From: Vibrio albus
GTDB taxonomy: Bacteria; Pseudomonadota; Gammaproteobacteria; Enterobacterales; Vibrionaceae
Assembly (NCBI RefSeq): GCF_003144035.1
Contig: NZ_QFWT01000002.1
Coordinates: 372,001 to 436,000, forward strand
Reading direction: 5' to 3'
Length of the DNA: 64,000 bases
The notes below the pieces were generated by a model that saw only the letters and a list, made by a program, of their open reading frames with translations, had not been told where the DNA came from and made no database searches. Below are positions 30,932-40,999 of the stretch, one piece after another (positions within the stretch are counted from its first letter, which is position 1; the number at the start of each line of letters is the position of its first letter). The translations under genes were made by a program, and so were the position numbers.

Positions 30932-32086
30932 TTAATTTATGTAAAGATTGCGAATGGTTTTCCGGTGCTTATCCTTAGAAAAAGTCGTCAATATTTTATT
31001 AGCATAACCCTTCATTTTTTCATTATCCCGTTTTAAATTTAAACAGTTTAGGGTAGCTTCATACAGCTCAGACTTTATATCAACTATCTGAATATACGGT
31101 GGTTCACTTATATTTAGTACAGTTTCAGGCAAACCTCCTGTATTTGAAACAATTACCGGCAGATGCACAGATAATGCTTCAAGAACAGCTATCCCAAAAC
31201 TTTCTTCCTGCTCTGTGTCAGGATCTTTTATTGATGACTGAATATAGATATGGCTTGATTCAAGTTCCTCAAATACCTCTTTATGAGGTAAGGCATCATA
31301 AAAGTGTATAAAAGATTCGATATTCAAACTTCTGGCTAAATTTTGTAATTCATCTTTTAATGGACCATAGCCAATAATTTTCAGATAGACATTAGTAAAA
31401 CCATTATCATGCAACTTACGTAACAAATGAATAAGATATGCTTGCCCCTTCCATGTAACAAGCCTACCTATATTAATCAAATAGACAGGGTTATCATTAT
31501 CAATATCAGAACAACTATTATGGATAATATTTTGTGTATAACAGTTTGGAACAACTATTATTTTTTCTTTATCTATCTCAAAATTGTTAATTAACTCATT
31601 TTTTAAAAACTGGGAAGGTACAGTAAAAATAACACTTTCAAAACCTGAGCAAATATTTACTTTTTCTTTATATGAAGCGTTAGAATGTAACTTTTTATCA
31701 AGCACATCTGTCCCATGCGCAGAAATAATAACTTTCTTTTTATATCCAGAATTAACAAGATTGATAATGTCTTCAAAAAAATAATTAAAATGCGAATGAA
31801 CAACATCAACATCTAATTCGTTAACTAAATCAATCAACTTTTCTTTTTTAAATCTGTTAAATTTTTTAAACACTCTTCTATTGATATTTCTGACAACTTT
31901 ACTATAAAAGTCACTATATCCGGTTTTTGCGTCATAAACTTTAGGAAATGGCCTTTCTTTCTCATTCACTCTACATGTTGTATAGATATAATTATCTATT
32001 CCCATTGATTCCAAATCAAAAACTAAATCATAAATGAAAGTTTCTGATATGACAGAAAAATCAGGAACTAAATGGAGTACTTTCAT
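30932..32086 (-). CDS. Glycosyltransferase family 4
   Basis: 384-aa GT-B glycosyltransferase: HSHFNYFFEDI and ISAHGTDV in the N-terminal half, GRLVTWKGQAYLIHLL, and the E-x7-E motif EESFGIAVLEALSVHLPVI. It overlaps the next upstream gene by 4 bp (ATGA type). Low GC. Substrate unknown. Confidence 0.83.
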   Translation of the reverse strand: MKVLHLVPDFSVISETFIYDLVFDLESMGIDNYIYTTCRVNEKERPFPKVYDAKTGYSDFYSKVVRNINRRVFKKFNRFKKEKLIDLVNELDVDVVHSHFNYFFEDIINLVNSGYKKKVIISAHGTDVLDKKLHSNASYKEKVNICSGFESVIFTVPSQFLKNELINNFEIDKEKIIVVPNCYTQNIIHNSCSDIDNDNPVYLINIGRLVTWKGQAYLIHLLRKLHDNGFTNVYLKIIGYGPLKDELQNLARSLNIESFIHFYDALPHKEVFEELESSHIYIQSSIKDPDTEQEESFGIAVLEALSVHLPVIVSNTGGLPETVLNISEPPYIQIVDIKSELYEATLNCLNLKRDNEKMKGYANKILTTFSKDKHRKTIRNLYIN

Positions 32087-32889
32087 TTATCAATCTCGTC
32101 ATATGCATCTAATTCTTCTTGAGAGCCATGTTGAAAATAAAACCTTTTACTATCAAAATTTATTGGTCTTTGCCGACCATACCCATAAGGTAAATCAGTA
32201 TAACCTTTAAATAAGATAAATAAGTATTTTCTAAATTTATTAATAACTTTATGATAAAAACTAGAACCATCATTTTGATAAAAAATGAATTCGGGCAAAA
32301 ATGACAAAACACGAGACGATGCTATGGCAAATTTAGTTTCAGGGCTGATAATTGCGTCTCTTGACTTAATGTTAGTTAAACGTCTCAAAAAATCAGGAAT
32401 TGCTGCAGTTTTTATTATCATTAAGGATTGTTGCATTGGCTGACCTGTTCCATCACCATTGCCAAAAATGAAATCCTTGCTTGAATTAGATGAGATAGCA
32501 TATTCAATTATATCATTACCATATACAAGTGCGTCTTGTTCTACATAGACCCAATAATCGGCTTCACATGAAATTGCATATACCATTCCCGCAATATGAG
32601 CCCGAGTAACACCAGCATACTTACCTTTATGGCTAGTGGAATGACCGCTATTTTCATCTACACTTAAAAGTTCAATTCTTTTATCTTCGGGTAAATTAGG
32701 TAGAGTTGGAGAAGCAGAATCTACTACAAGTATTTTTATAGGATTTGTATATTTATCTATAGCAGCGAACCATTTATCAAAAAAACTTACGCTTCTAATT
32801 TCTGATGCCCCATACTCAACACGTAATTTGTTTAATTCTGTTTTTTCACCACACCACCATCCCGTGGTAATAACGTATTTATGAGACAT
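32083..32889 (-). CDS. Unassigned GT-A-like protein of the polysaccharide locus
   Basis: 268 aa, soluble, beginning with a tryptophan pair and Cys (TTGWWCGEKTE). It has a nucleotide-sugar-transferase-like core: DSASPTLPNLP, ENSGHS, and a DXD-like stretch YWVYVEQDALVYG. This suggests an inverting GT-A glycosyltransferase, but I do not recognise a named family. I see no 5'-PSB or 3'-PB motif that would make it a sulfotransferase. It overlaps or abuts its neighbours, so it belongs to the operon. Function open. Confidence 0.6.
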   Translation of the reverse strand: MSHKYVITTGWWCGEKTELNKLRVEYGASEIRSVSFFDKWFAAIDKYTNPIKILVVDSASPTLPNLPEDKRIELLSVDENSGHSTSHKGKYAGVTRAHIAGMVYAISCEADYWVYVEQDALVYGNDIIEYAISSNSSKDFIFGNGDGTGQPMQQSLMIIKTAAIPDFLRRLTNIKSRDAIISPETKFAIASSRVLSFLPEFIFYQNDGSSFYHKVINKFRKYLFILFKGYTDLPYGYGRQRPINFDSKRFYFQHGSQEELDAYDEIDK

Positions 32890-34043
32890 TATTTAAAAAC
32901 CTCTTTAAACTTCCAAAATAGTGCATGTTTAATATCTTTTAAATAACTAAAAATATTAAATTTCTTACCAATTTTCACTTCTTTTAAAAACATATCCCAG
33001 TCAGCAGAAATATTATCTTGAGATAATTTTCTTGTATTTACTATACCTTTTTCCCCTAGCCTAACTTTTTCATTTTCAGATAACCTTGAAAATTGTTTAA
33101 TCACATCTACTGCTTCATTTGTATTTGAAACCAAATATCCACTATCATTCGTTATAAAAGAAATCTGCCCACCTCTGTCCAGGCTAAGAACGGGTACACC
33201 AGCAGCCTGAGCCTCAGCTAAAGACACACAAAATGTTTCTGATGCTGTTAATCCTGAAATAACGATGTCATTTGTCACAAGCTGATCATAAAGAGTCGCT
33301 CTACCTAACGTACCTTTTATACTAATAAAACCTCTGTCAACTAGAGATCTGACTATATCATGTGCAAACAAATCATTAGGGCTATCACCATATAATTTTG
33401 AATCACCATAGACATTCAAAACCACATCATGCTTTTCTGCTACTAGTTTATGTATAACTTGACATACTTCTAAAAAACCCTTGTGTTTTGATGGATAGCC
33501 AATAAAAGCAATATTTAGTGGTATATTGCTTTTATAATCCATTTTTCGTTTTATTAAATTTAGATTTAAAGGATTTAATATGGTATGAGACTTCTTATAT
33601 AGTGATAAGGGGAATCTAAATGATAGTAAGCTTGTAATTCTGTGATAGTCACTAACAAAAACAAATTCATCTATATATTTATTAACAAATGCTTTTTTAT
33701 ATTTATTGACATCTAACCAATTATGAGCCCAATAAACTATTTTTCTTTCTGTTAGTCTTTCATCAAATAGAACATCTCCGGAATGACCAACCACAACTAA
33801 AACATCCGGATTTATTGCTTCTATTGTTGCTTTCACTCCCTCATCCCCAAGAGAATAATACGTTATTCCATCTTCTTTTAATTCTGCTGTATTCTTGTAA
33901 AGAATGGATATTGAATACCCGCGCTTTGTTAGACCTCTAGCAGTATAGAGCATTGAGGATATCGTTCCTGATCCACCAGATTCGTTTAATTCTTTCAAAG
34001 TCTTCGGTGTATCTTTTATATTTAGAAATAATATATGTGTCAT
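32889..34043 (-). CDS. Glycosyltransferase family 4
   Basis: 384-aa GT-B-type protein: N-terminal GGSGTISSMLYTARGL, middle IAFIGYPSKHKGFLEVCQVI, C-terminal SETFCVSLAEAQAAGVPVLSL (E-x7-E-like motif). It overlaps wzx by 4 bp and shares one base with the next gene. Very AT-rich. Confidence 0.8.
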   Translation of the reverse strand: MTHILFLNIKDTPKTLKELNESGGSGTISSMLYTARGLTKRGYSISILYKNTAELKEDGITYYSLGDEGVKATIEAINPDVLVVVGHSGDVLFDERLTERKIVYWAHNWLDVNKYKKAFVNKYIDEFVFVSDYHRITSLLSFRFPLSLYKKSHTILNPLNLNLIKRKMDYKSNIPLNIAFIGYPSKHKGFLEVCQVIHKLVAEKHDVVLNVYGDSKLYGDSPNDLFAHDIVRSLVDRGFISIKGTLGRATLYDQLVTNDIVISGLTASETFCVSLAEAQAAGVPVLSLDRGGQISFITNDSGYLVSNTNEAVDVIKQFSRLSENEKVRLGEKGIVNTRKLSQDNISADWDMFLKEVKIGKKFNIFSYLKDIKHALFWKFKEVFK

Positions 34044-35290
34044 ATCATTTCCTTTTTCAGTATTAATACTTTACAGGTTACAACAATAGCTATTTGAACA
34101 AAAAGCGAAAAGATAACTCCAGATAACTGAGTAACCGAAATTAATATATTCAATAAAAGCAAATAAACAAAACTTGCAACAATCATTATAGCCACATCTT
34201 TTTTAATATATCCCATAGACATAAATAACACATGTATGAAAATAAATGAATTTGACAATAACATTAAACAAAAATACATTAAAAGAATATCTGTATCCAC
34301 TACAACTCCCTTAATGCAAAACGAATTATAGCTATCAGTGTAATTTAAAACCAAAGACAGCAATATTAAGGTGACTACCGGTAATATGACTTTTTTAGGA
34401 ATTTTTAGACTTTCAGAATATGCATCTTTTTTTCTTCCTTCACTAATCAATTTAGAGAAGTACGGGAAAGATACTTGAGATACTGACTGAGCTACCATTG
34501 CAAATATTTGCCCTCCTTTTTTCAATAAATCATATACAGCTGTTGATTCAGTACCTAAATGCATGCTTATTAATAATTTATCTATATGATTTATTGGCAA
34601 ATCCAATATTGCTTTAAAGTTCACCCACGCGCTATATTTTAAAAGCTCGCAATCAATACTTAATTTGAAAACATTGAATTTATATTTAAACTCATGAGAA
34701 ATAGCTATGGCATAGATCCAAAATAGCATATTTTGTATTACATACGGTATTATTAGAAGCTGTGCGCCGATATAAAAATCAACGTCATAAGCTGTAATGT
34801 ATATAGCAATTAGTACTCTTGATATAGAATAAGATATTTGACACAAAGCTTGCTTTTTAAAGTTTTCAGTAATTCTTAATATTACTGTAGAAAACCCAAC
34901 TTGCCCCATAAATATTATAACAGAATACGACTTGATAATATTAACACAGGAATCATCCAGATTCATAAATCCAGCCAATACAGGAGCAAGTATGAAAAGT
35001 AATACTGAACCTGAAATCGCTGTAATCAAATCTAAATGGATAGTAAAAGATAATAATTTATTCTTTTCACTTTCTGACTCATTATACCACTTGACAATCA
35101 CACCTTGCCAAGGCTGAAAATTAAATAGTGTCATAAACACCATTGTGAGTGCTAAAATCGTTACTTGTGAACCATAATCAGCCATTCCCCAAGCGCTTAT
35201 TAGTAAGGGGACCGTAATAAGGTTTGCTAAGGCTGTACTTCCTGTACCTAATAATAAGGAAGTTGATTTTTTTAATAATTTTTCAATCAT
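34040..35290 (-). CDS. wzx: Polysaccharide flippase (Wzx family)
   Basis: 416-aa membrane protein with about 12 hydrophobic segments. N-terminal KSTSLLLGTGSTALANLITVPLL and the WGMADYGSQ motif are typical of the Wzx/MATE-like oligosaccharide flippase family. It would move the undecaprenyl-linked repeat unit across the inner membrane. It is the first of the closely packed glycosyltransferase block, 115 bp after wzz. Confidence 0.88.
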   Translation of the reverse strand: MIEKLLKKSTSLLLGTGSTALANLITVPLLISAWGMADYGSQVTILALTMVFMTLFNFQPWQGVIVKWYNESESEKNKLLSFTIHLDLITAISGSVLLFILAPVLAGFMNLDDSCVNIIKSYSVIIFMGQVGFSTVILRITENFKKQALCQISYSISRVLIAIYITAYDVDFYIGAQLLIIPYVIQNMLFWIYAIAISHEFKYKFNVFKLSIDCELLKYSAWVNFKAILDLPINHIDKLLISMHLGTESTAVYDLLKKGGQIFAMVAQSVSQVSFPYFSKLISEGRKKDAYSESLKIPKKVILPVVTLILLSLVLNYTDSYNSFCIKGVVVDTDILLMYFCLMLLSNSFIFIHVLFMSMGYIKKDVAIMIVASFVYLLLLNILISVTQLSGVIFSLFVQIAIVVTCKVLILKKEMI

Positions 35291-35405
35291 GGGGATATAC
35301 TATACAATTAACATAACCCTTTTAAATAAGGCCAATTTATGAACAGGTTACTAAAATACAAGCTCCTTTTGATAGGGAAGCTAATTAGATTTTGACCATC
35401 TTCTT

Positions 35406-36371
35406 CTAATTACGAAACGCAAAACGGATCATTACTACTACAACCCCTAACATACCTCCAAACAGAGTAACCACAAAACATATTAACGCACGCCTAGGCA
35501 TTGCTTTCTCTTCCGGGATTACTGCAGGATCAACCGTCTGGAATACAAACTCTTCCTCTACTTCAGCAAGCATCAAGTTTTTAGTTTGCTCTTCAATAAG
35601 CTGGTAAAATACTGAACGCATATCCGCAATCTTTGTTTTCTCTAGTTGCTGCTCCAAATAGCCTATATTACGCTTGGTTTTAGCAAGAGAATTATCCTTC
35701 ATCCAAGCGTTCAGGTCTCCTACCAACCAAGTCACCCACTGTTGGGCAATTTCAGGTGAATAATGATTGACAGAGAATATAACTAAACCAGAATCTTTTG
35801 CTTCTTCAATCGACAGGATTTCTTCCTTAAAGACCCTATATGCTTCCCAATCTGTTGGCGTTGGTGATTGGCCTGGCTCAACTTCCCTGACCCACTCCTG
35901 TGTGCTGGAATTGTATACTTCAGAGTCGATAACCAATTTATTCGACTCAGCATTCCACTGCTTTGCAGCCATTAATGGCACCAATAAATCATGCTTATTG
36001 ATAAAGGCATTAATAAATTTTCGAGACTGTAGGATAGCCAATGCCATTGCCGTATTGTCTGTCCCACTACCGCCAATATTAATCCCTGCCAGAGAAGCCA
36101 AACCACCAAATTGCGCTGCCATACTGGCAAGACCAGATTTACCACTTTCTTGGGCTGGAGCTAGTACCGCTTCCGCTTTGTAGATGTTTGGAAGGGATCG
36201 CGCGTAGAACACGCCGCCAGCGGCAAAGATGATGGTGGTTAAAAGGATGATCCACTTTCCTTTCCAAAAAGCGAGGAAGAGTTCTTTTACGTCGATTTCA
36301 TCGTCAGACGCGGCCATAGGCTGTGGAGGATATGGGTACTGATAATGTTGTTCTGGGATTTGCTTGCTCAT
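35406..36371 (-). CDS. wzz: Chain-length determinant (Wzz/OtnB-like polysaccharide co-polymerase)
   Basis: 321 aa. Pro/Tyr/Gln-rich N-terminus, first membrane helix about residues 40-58 (WIILLTTIIFAAGGVF), long periplasmic domain, and second helix at the C-terminus (about 293-315) after EKAMPRR. No tyrosine-kinase domain is fused and no wzc or wzb is present, so chain length control is of the Wzz/OtnB kind. Confidence 0.93.
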   Translation of the reverse strand: MSKQIPEQHYQYPYPPQPMAASDDEIDVKELFLAFWKGKWIILLTTIIFAAGGVFYARSLPNIYKAEAVLAPAQESGKSGLASMAAQFGGLASLAGINIGGSGTDNTAMALAILQSRKFINAFINKHDLLVPLMAAKQWNAESNKLVIDSEVYNSSTQEWVREVEPGQSPTPTDWEAYRVFKEEILSIEEAKDSGLVIFSVNHYSPEIAQQWVTWLVGDLNAWMKDNSLAKTKRNIGYLEQQLEKTKIADMRSVFYQLIEEQTKNLMLAEVEEEFVFQTVDPAVIPEEKAMPRRALICFVVTLFGGMLGVVVVMIRFAFRN

Positions 36372-36473
36372 GGGTGTTTTCTAGGGTTAAGGTTGAAGGA
36401 TTAAGGGGATAAATAAATAATTAATTATATTTGGCCCTTTACCTTCTAAACTAATGTATGGTTTAAGAGCAGT

Positions 36474-36842
36474 TCAATATTTTGCTTCTTCTTCAGATAT
36501 TCTCATTTTTTTTGCCCTTATCAGGCCTTTCAACATTCCGAATATCTGTTTAGCTTCTTTGACCAGCTCTTGTGATTTTTTGGCATCCAGATAGTTAATC
36601 TCTATACCGATATATAACTGCGTAATAACTTCAGCAATAGAAGCTGTCGCATAATTAAAAAAACGGATTTTCTCTTTTGTACTTTCCCGTTCCTCACCTT
36701 CAGCGATATTGGAAGGCACTGACAGACCAGCTCTCGTGATCTGGTCCTTAAATCCATAGTCTTTAAGGTTCTTAGTCAGGATATAAATATCGCAACTTAG
36801 TCTACTAGCTCTTTTCCAGACATCTAAGTGTTCAAACCTCAT
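36474..36842 (-). CDS. Four-helix-bundle protein (23S rRNA IVP-type family)
   Basis: 122 aa, all-helical, with the family marks FEHLDVWKRA near the N-terminus and SVPSNIAEGEER in the middle. Members are found in rRNA intervening sequences and, commonly, inside O-antigen/capsule loci between the exporter and wzz; the function is unknown. GGAG about 8 nt upstream of the ATG survives inside the target duplication of the insertion sequence, which lies 11 bp upstream and separates this gene from the operon promoter. Confidence 0.85.
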   Translation of the reverse strand: MRFEHLDVWKRASRLSCDIYILTKNLKDYGFKDQITRAGLSVPSNIAEGEERESTKEKIRFFNYATASIAEVITQLYIGIEINYLDAKKSQELVKEAKQIFGMLKGLIRAKKMRISEEEAKY

Positions 36843-36853
36843 TACTCTACTCC

Positions 36854-38161
36854 CAGGGCAAGATTACGAAGCCCCTTGCCCTGCAAGGACTTGAGAAAGA
36901 TAGGCGTTACTTCTGTTCGCCTTCTTCTGCTTCCGCTTTATCCCCGCTTTAAATGTTTTTTCTTCTGTAAGCAAGTTTAAAGCAATATGCCGGAATACCG
37001 CCAGATTTTCACCCGCTTGTTCTCGCTGGATCCGACAGCTATCTTCGTTCATACCTACATCAAGTCGCCAGTGCATTTGAACCTCTATGCTCCAGTGCGC
37101 TCTGGACTTCTCTAGTAGTTCCTGAGCACTTAACTCCGCAGAACTGATGTAATGTCTGATTGTCATCGTTTCTGCTGGCTTATTACCTTCTTGTCTCACT
37201 GAAACAACGACACCCAGTGTTTTTAATTCCGGCCAGTCAAACTCAATATCACCCAATTCAGAAGGGTTATGACTGACTAAAGCAAGTCGAGTCTCTGTTC
37301 GACCATGACCTTTTTCCTGAATACTGTATTTATCACCCTCATAGCTATTCAGCATACTTGAGTTAAATACCTTTCCCATCGCCTCTTCGAGCTTTTTCTG
37401 ATTACCTTTTACCGCTAAAAGATAGTCCGCGCTTTTATCGACGATTTGCTGAGCAATATCCTTCTGACAGCCCATCGCATCAATGCTGACAAGGCATCCA
37501 CGCAGCTCTAATAATTTCAAAAGCTCTGGTATCGCGGTGATCTCATTCGACTTTTCTGCTGTTTTGACCTGTCCAAGAACCACCTGATTTTCAGCACTAA
37601 AAGCGCTGACCATATGGATAGCACCGCTACGTTTGTTCTTGTCGTAAGTCCCTCGAATCGTCTTTCCGTCAATGGCAACGACGTCGCCACCTGTCGCCTC
37701 ATGACAATCTTTCATCCAAGCTGCAAAACTCTTTTGAAGCTGTTTTGCTGAAATCAGATTCATCACCCTGGCAATGGTGTCATGAACCGGAACACCATTG
37801 TCAAAATCACCATACTTCTGAAGCCACTCAAGGTTATCTTCACCAAAATCCTGAATATCTTCCCAGCCTTCGGCACCAGCAATAACGGCCGCAATCGTCA
37901 GGAAAATTATGTCCGACAAGGTATGCTCGACTTTCCAGGCTTGTCGTGGATCTTGAATAACTGAAATATGGTCCAAAAGGCTTAATCCGTTCATGGTTGC
38001 TGGTTCATTACTGCAAAAATCAGCATATGATCACAGCCGGTTTAGATCGTCAAATCGATCCTTGTTTGATTTGCATTTTTGAGTGATTGACGGTACTTTT
38101 TATCAAAATCTCATTAAGCCTGAGCCCTTATTCGATAAGGGGTTTTCATAATCTTGCCCTG
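36854..38161 (-). mobile_element. ISAs1-family insertion sequence, copy 2 (1308 bp)
   Basis: Same length, ends (CAGGGCAAGATTA and complement) and orientation as copy 1; the sequences appear identical. Flanked by its own 10-bp target duplication actctactcc (36844-36853 and 38162-38171), different from that of copy 1, so the two copies inserted independently. It lies between the exporter gene and the four-helix-bundle gene of the same operon and may be polar on everything downstream. Confidence 0.95.
36864..37994 (-). CDS. ISAs1-family transposase (copy 2)
   Basis: 376-aa transposase identical in sequence to the copy at 14874-16004, with the same catalytic blocks (VAIDGKTIRG, SIDAMGCQKDIA, C-terminal VGMNED). 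Intact. Confidence 0.95.
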   Translation of the reverse strand: MNGLSLLDHISVIQDPRQAWKVEHTLSDIIFLTIAAVIAGAEGWEDIQDFGEDNLEWLQKYGDFDNGVPVHDTIARVMNLISAKQLQKSFAAWMKDCHEATGGDVVAIDGKTIRGTYDKNKRSGAIHMVSAFSAENQVVLGQVKTAEKSNEITAIPELLKLLELRGCLVSIDAMGCQKDIAQQIVDKSADYLLAVKGNQKKLEEAMGKVFNSSMLNSYEGDKYSIQEKGHGRTETRLALVSHNPSELGDIEFDWPELKTLGVVVSVRQEGNKPAETMTIRHYISSAELSAQELLEKSRAHWSIEVQMHWRLDVGMNEDSCRIQREQAGENLAVFRHIALNLLTEEKTFKAGIKRKQKKANRSNAYLSQVLAGQGAS

Positions 38162-38323
38162 ACTCTACTCCGTACATAACCTTATCGATAAAGGTCAAAG
38201 GACTAAAAGAGTTAATTATTTACCCCCTCAGTCCTCCTACCTTCATCCTCAAAGCAGTCAGAATATAAATAAAGGTTATCCGAACAAAATACTGAACCGT
38301 ATTATGCGACCAACCAAAAAGAC

Positions 38324-40990
38324 TTAGTCCTTAACCGCATTCCAGGCTACGCCGATTTGGTAGAGCATTTGGGTGGCGGTGCTCATGGTGCTTAGGCCAT
38401 CCAGGTAATCGGTGTCGATTGGCACTATGATGGTATCGCCAGGTTGCAGTGGTTTCTGTTTACGGCTGAACCAGTATGAATTGTTTGGCAGCATGACGGA
38501 GCCGTCAGCTCTTACTACGTAGATTCGGTCTGTATCAGCTTGCTTTTTGGTGCCGCCCGCTGAAGCTAAGTAATCTTCTACCGTCATTTCCGGGCGGAAT
38601 GTGTGGTTTGAAGCGAACTGCACTTCCCCCATAATGGAGACGGTTGGGTTGAGTGCCGGGATATACAGCTTATCACCCTTTTCCAACATCACATTCGAAA
38701 TATTGTCGCCTTCCAATGCCTGAGGCAGGTCAATCACCAGACGGCCAATGGCTTCTGCTGTGGTTAGCTCTTTAGTGACTTCTAATGCCTCACTAGGCTG
38801 AGCGGTATAGGTTGCCGATGACGTCTGACGACGCAGAGCCAGGCTGGCAATTTCCTGTTTCAGCTGCATATTAAGCAGCTTCAGACGCTCCTGCTCCTGC
38901 CGTTTTAGCCGCTCACGACTCAGTACCGCACCTTGCGGGTAAGCGTACTCTGTCAGGCCACCCGCACGTTCAATAATATCCTGTAGTGTTTCGCCACGCT
39001 GGAAGGTATAACGACCCGGGAACACCACCTCTCCCTGTAGCTCAATAGACATATCCTGCTGCCAGTTTGGCTGAGTTTTAATTACGATATTATCCTGCGG
39101 GTGAATATCGACCTCAACGTTACCTTTCATTACTTTATTCAGTGAAAACGGGATCTGAGTGACATGGAAAGACTCTTCCGTACGCATGCGACGTGTGATT
39201 TCAGCCTGAGTCAGATAGGCGTTTTCACTTAATCCACCAGCCGCTTCGATGACCTTTTCGATATCTTTATCCCGAGCTAATGGATAAACCCCAGGGAATT
39301 TTACTGCACCGGAGATTTCAATCAGCTTGGCCGGATTATCCAGTGTGGCCTGCGCTTTCAAGCGTTCCACAATTGGCTTCAGCAGTTCTTGTCGGCTGGC
39401 AACTTTCACCAGCTCTTCATCGCTTTTGGTTTTCTGATTATTCTCAAGCACGGTTACCGCTCTGTTTTCAGAAATAACTGCGCCAGTTTCGCTATCAAGA
39501 TGAGTTACCTCTTCCTGAACTGGTTTCTGAGCTGCTTTGGCTTGTACTGTACCTTTGGAATAACGATAGTTACCATACCAATAATCTGTATCCAGGCCAT
39601 TATCGAATACAAAAATCTGATCCCTCTCCTGCAGAGTCAGGTTATCGGATGATCCGGGATGAGACAGTGCTGTTCCTAAGTTAAACTGCAGCACTTCAAT
39701 ATCATGTTGATCATTCACTTCACGAACCACCAGAGCGTACTGCAGATCCGCGCTTGGTTTCAGATCATTATCCACCGAAGTAATTACATCACTGACTTTC
39801 ATGCCGGATATAAAACTAAGAGTACCTTGACGAACCACTTCACCACGCAGTGCCACTGCATCTTTCAGATTCTCTGATGCGCGGTCAATACTGATTTTAT
39901 CGCCGGACTTTACTACAAACTGACGGTCCTGACGTTTGGTCAAATCCAAGGTTAACTGCCTTACTCCATCCAGAGTAGCACGCTGAACGCTCACCTTAGA
40001 AAGGTACGCCTGTGGTAACAAGCCCCCTGCAAGACCTAATAGTTCTGAAATCGTAGTCCGGCTATCCAGTTCATAGATCGCCGGGCGCAGTACTTCTCCA
40101 TTAATGCTCACGCTGGAAGTCTTGGTCGGGATAAACAGGGTATCGCCCGCCAACAGACGGATATCACTAGAAGAATCGCCTTTGACCAGCAGATCATACA
40201 TATCCAGTGTCGAAATGACTTTGCCGTTACGTTTCAACTGGATATTACGCAAGCTACCGGTTTGTTTAATACCACCACTGGCGATCAAAGCCTGAGTGAC
40301 AGAGGTTAAACCGTTAACGTTATAAGCTCCCGGCTGCTGCGATTCACCCACAATATAGACCTGCATGGTGCGCATAGAGCCCATAGAGACAACCACGTCC
40401 ACACCAATCACTTTCTGTTCAACCAGAGCAGTCAGTTGCTGACGCATCTCTGCAAACGTCTGCCCCGCTACGGCTACCGGGCCAAATTCCGGAAAGTTCA
40501 CTTTGCCTTCCCGGTCAATCACCAGTGAGTATTCCTGGTTGGTCTTGCCGTAAAGCTGCACTTCAATTTCATCGCCCGGAGCCATGGTGTAGTCCAGCGG
40601 CACCGGCAAGTTATCTACCGGGGTAAACCCCATCGGCTTACCCGCAAGTACATCATAACCAAACGGTTTAAGCCCGCCACTGCCTCGCGTATTCGCGGTA
40701 TACTGTATTTCTTTCTCAGTCGCGGCTGCTTTATGCGCTCTGACCGGCTGCTTCGGTGCTTCTTGTTTGGCCTCCGTTGCAGGTGAACCACCAGTTAATA
40801 CGGAAATATCAACCCCATACTGAGCAGCCAGCGCTTCCTGTTGTGCTTTCGGTAGCTGCTTAAACTGTGCAATCTGCGCCGCCGTAGGGGTAAAAGCTAG
40901 TGCACCAGAGGTGAACAAGCCCGTTACGGCGAGGGTAAGTAGTCGTTTTTTTAAGATAGTTTGCATGGTTGAATTGGTTACTGTTTTCAT
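38324..40990 (-). CDS. wbfF: Polysaccharide export outer-membrane protein (Wza/OtnA/WbfF-like, SLBB domains)
   Basis: 888-aa secreted protein. Signal peptide in the first ~32 residues (LLTLAVTGLFTSGALA). Poly_export domain starts at DYTMAPGDEIEVQLYG (about residue 132) and is followed by several SLBB repeats, recognisable by recurring GAYN/ATYE/PGVYPL/PGRYTF blocks each followed by an AGG(L/I) turn. It is much longer than E. coli Wza (about 380 aa) and matches the V. cholerae O139 OtnA/WbfF kind. Unlike Wza I see no lipobox Cys. Second gene of the ops-controlled operon after wzi. Confidence 0.9.
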   Translation of the reverse strand: MKTVTNSTMQTILKKRLLTLAVTGLFTSGALAFTPTAAQIAQFKQLPKAQQEALAAQYGVDISVLTGGSPATEAKQEAPKQPVRAHKAAATEKEIQYTANTRGSGGLKPFGYDVLAGKPMGFTPVDNLPVPLDYTMAPGDEIEVQLYGKTNQEYSLVIDREGKVNFPEFGPVAVAGQTFAEMRQQLTALVEQKVIGVDVVVSMGSMRTMQVYIVGESQQPGAYNVNGLTSVTQALIASGGIKQTGSLRNIQLKRNGKVISTLDMYDLLVKGDSSSDIRLLAGDTLFIPTKTSSVSINGEVLRPAIYELDSRTTISELLGLAGGLLPQAYLSKVSVQRATLDGVRQLTLDLTKRQDRQFVVKSGDKISIDRASENLKDAVALRGEVVRQGTLSFISGMKVSDVITSVDNDLKPSADLQYALVVREVNDQHDIEVLQFNLGTALSHPGSSDNLTLQERDQIFVFDNGLDTDYWYGNYRYSKGTVQAKAAQKPVQEEVTHLDSETGAVISENRAVTVLENNQKTKSDEELVKVASRQELLKPIVERLKAQATLDNPAKLIEISGAVKFPGVYPLARDKDIEKVIEAAGGLSENAYLTQAEITRRMRTEESFHVTQIPFSLNKVMKGNVEVDIHPQDNIVIKTQPNWQQDMSIELQGEVVFPGRYTFQRGETLQDIIERAGGLTEYAYPQGAVLSRERLKRQEQERLKLLNMQLKQEIASLALRRQTSSATYTAQPSEALEVTKELTTAEAIGRLVIDLPQALEGDNISNVMLEKGDKLYIPALNPTVSIMGEVQFASNHTFRPEMTVEDYLASAGGTKKQADTDRIYVVRADGSVMLPNNSYWFSRKQKPLQPGDTIIVPIDTDYLDGLSTMSTATQMLYQIGVAWNAVKD

Positions 40991-40999
40991 GAAATTTAT

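Noticed and set aside
32083..32889. Sulfotransferase that would use PAPS from the cys module
   Set aside because: No PAPS-binding loop motifs are visible in this or any other gene of the locus.
14864..38161. A composite transposon carrying the polysaccharide genes between two insertion-sequence copies
   Set aside because: Each copy has its own complete and different 10-bp target duplication, so they inserted singly; a composite unit would share one duplication at its outer ends.
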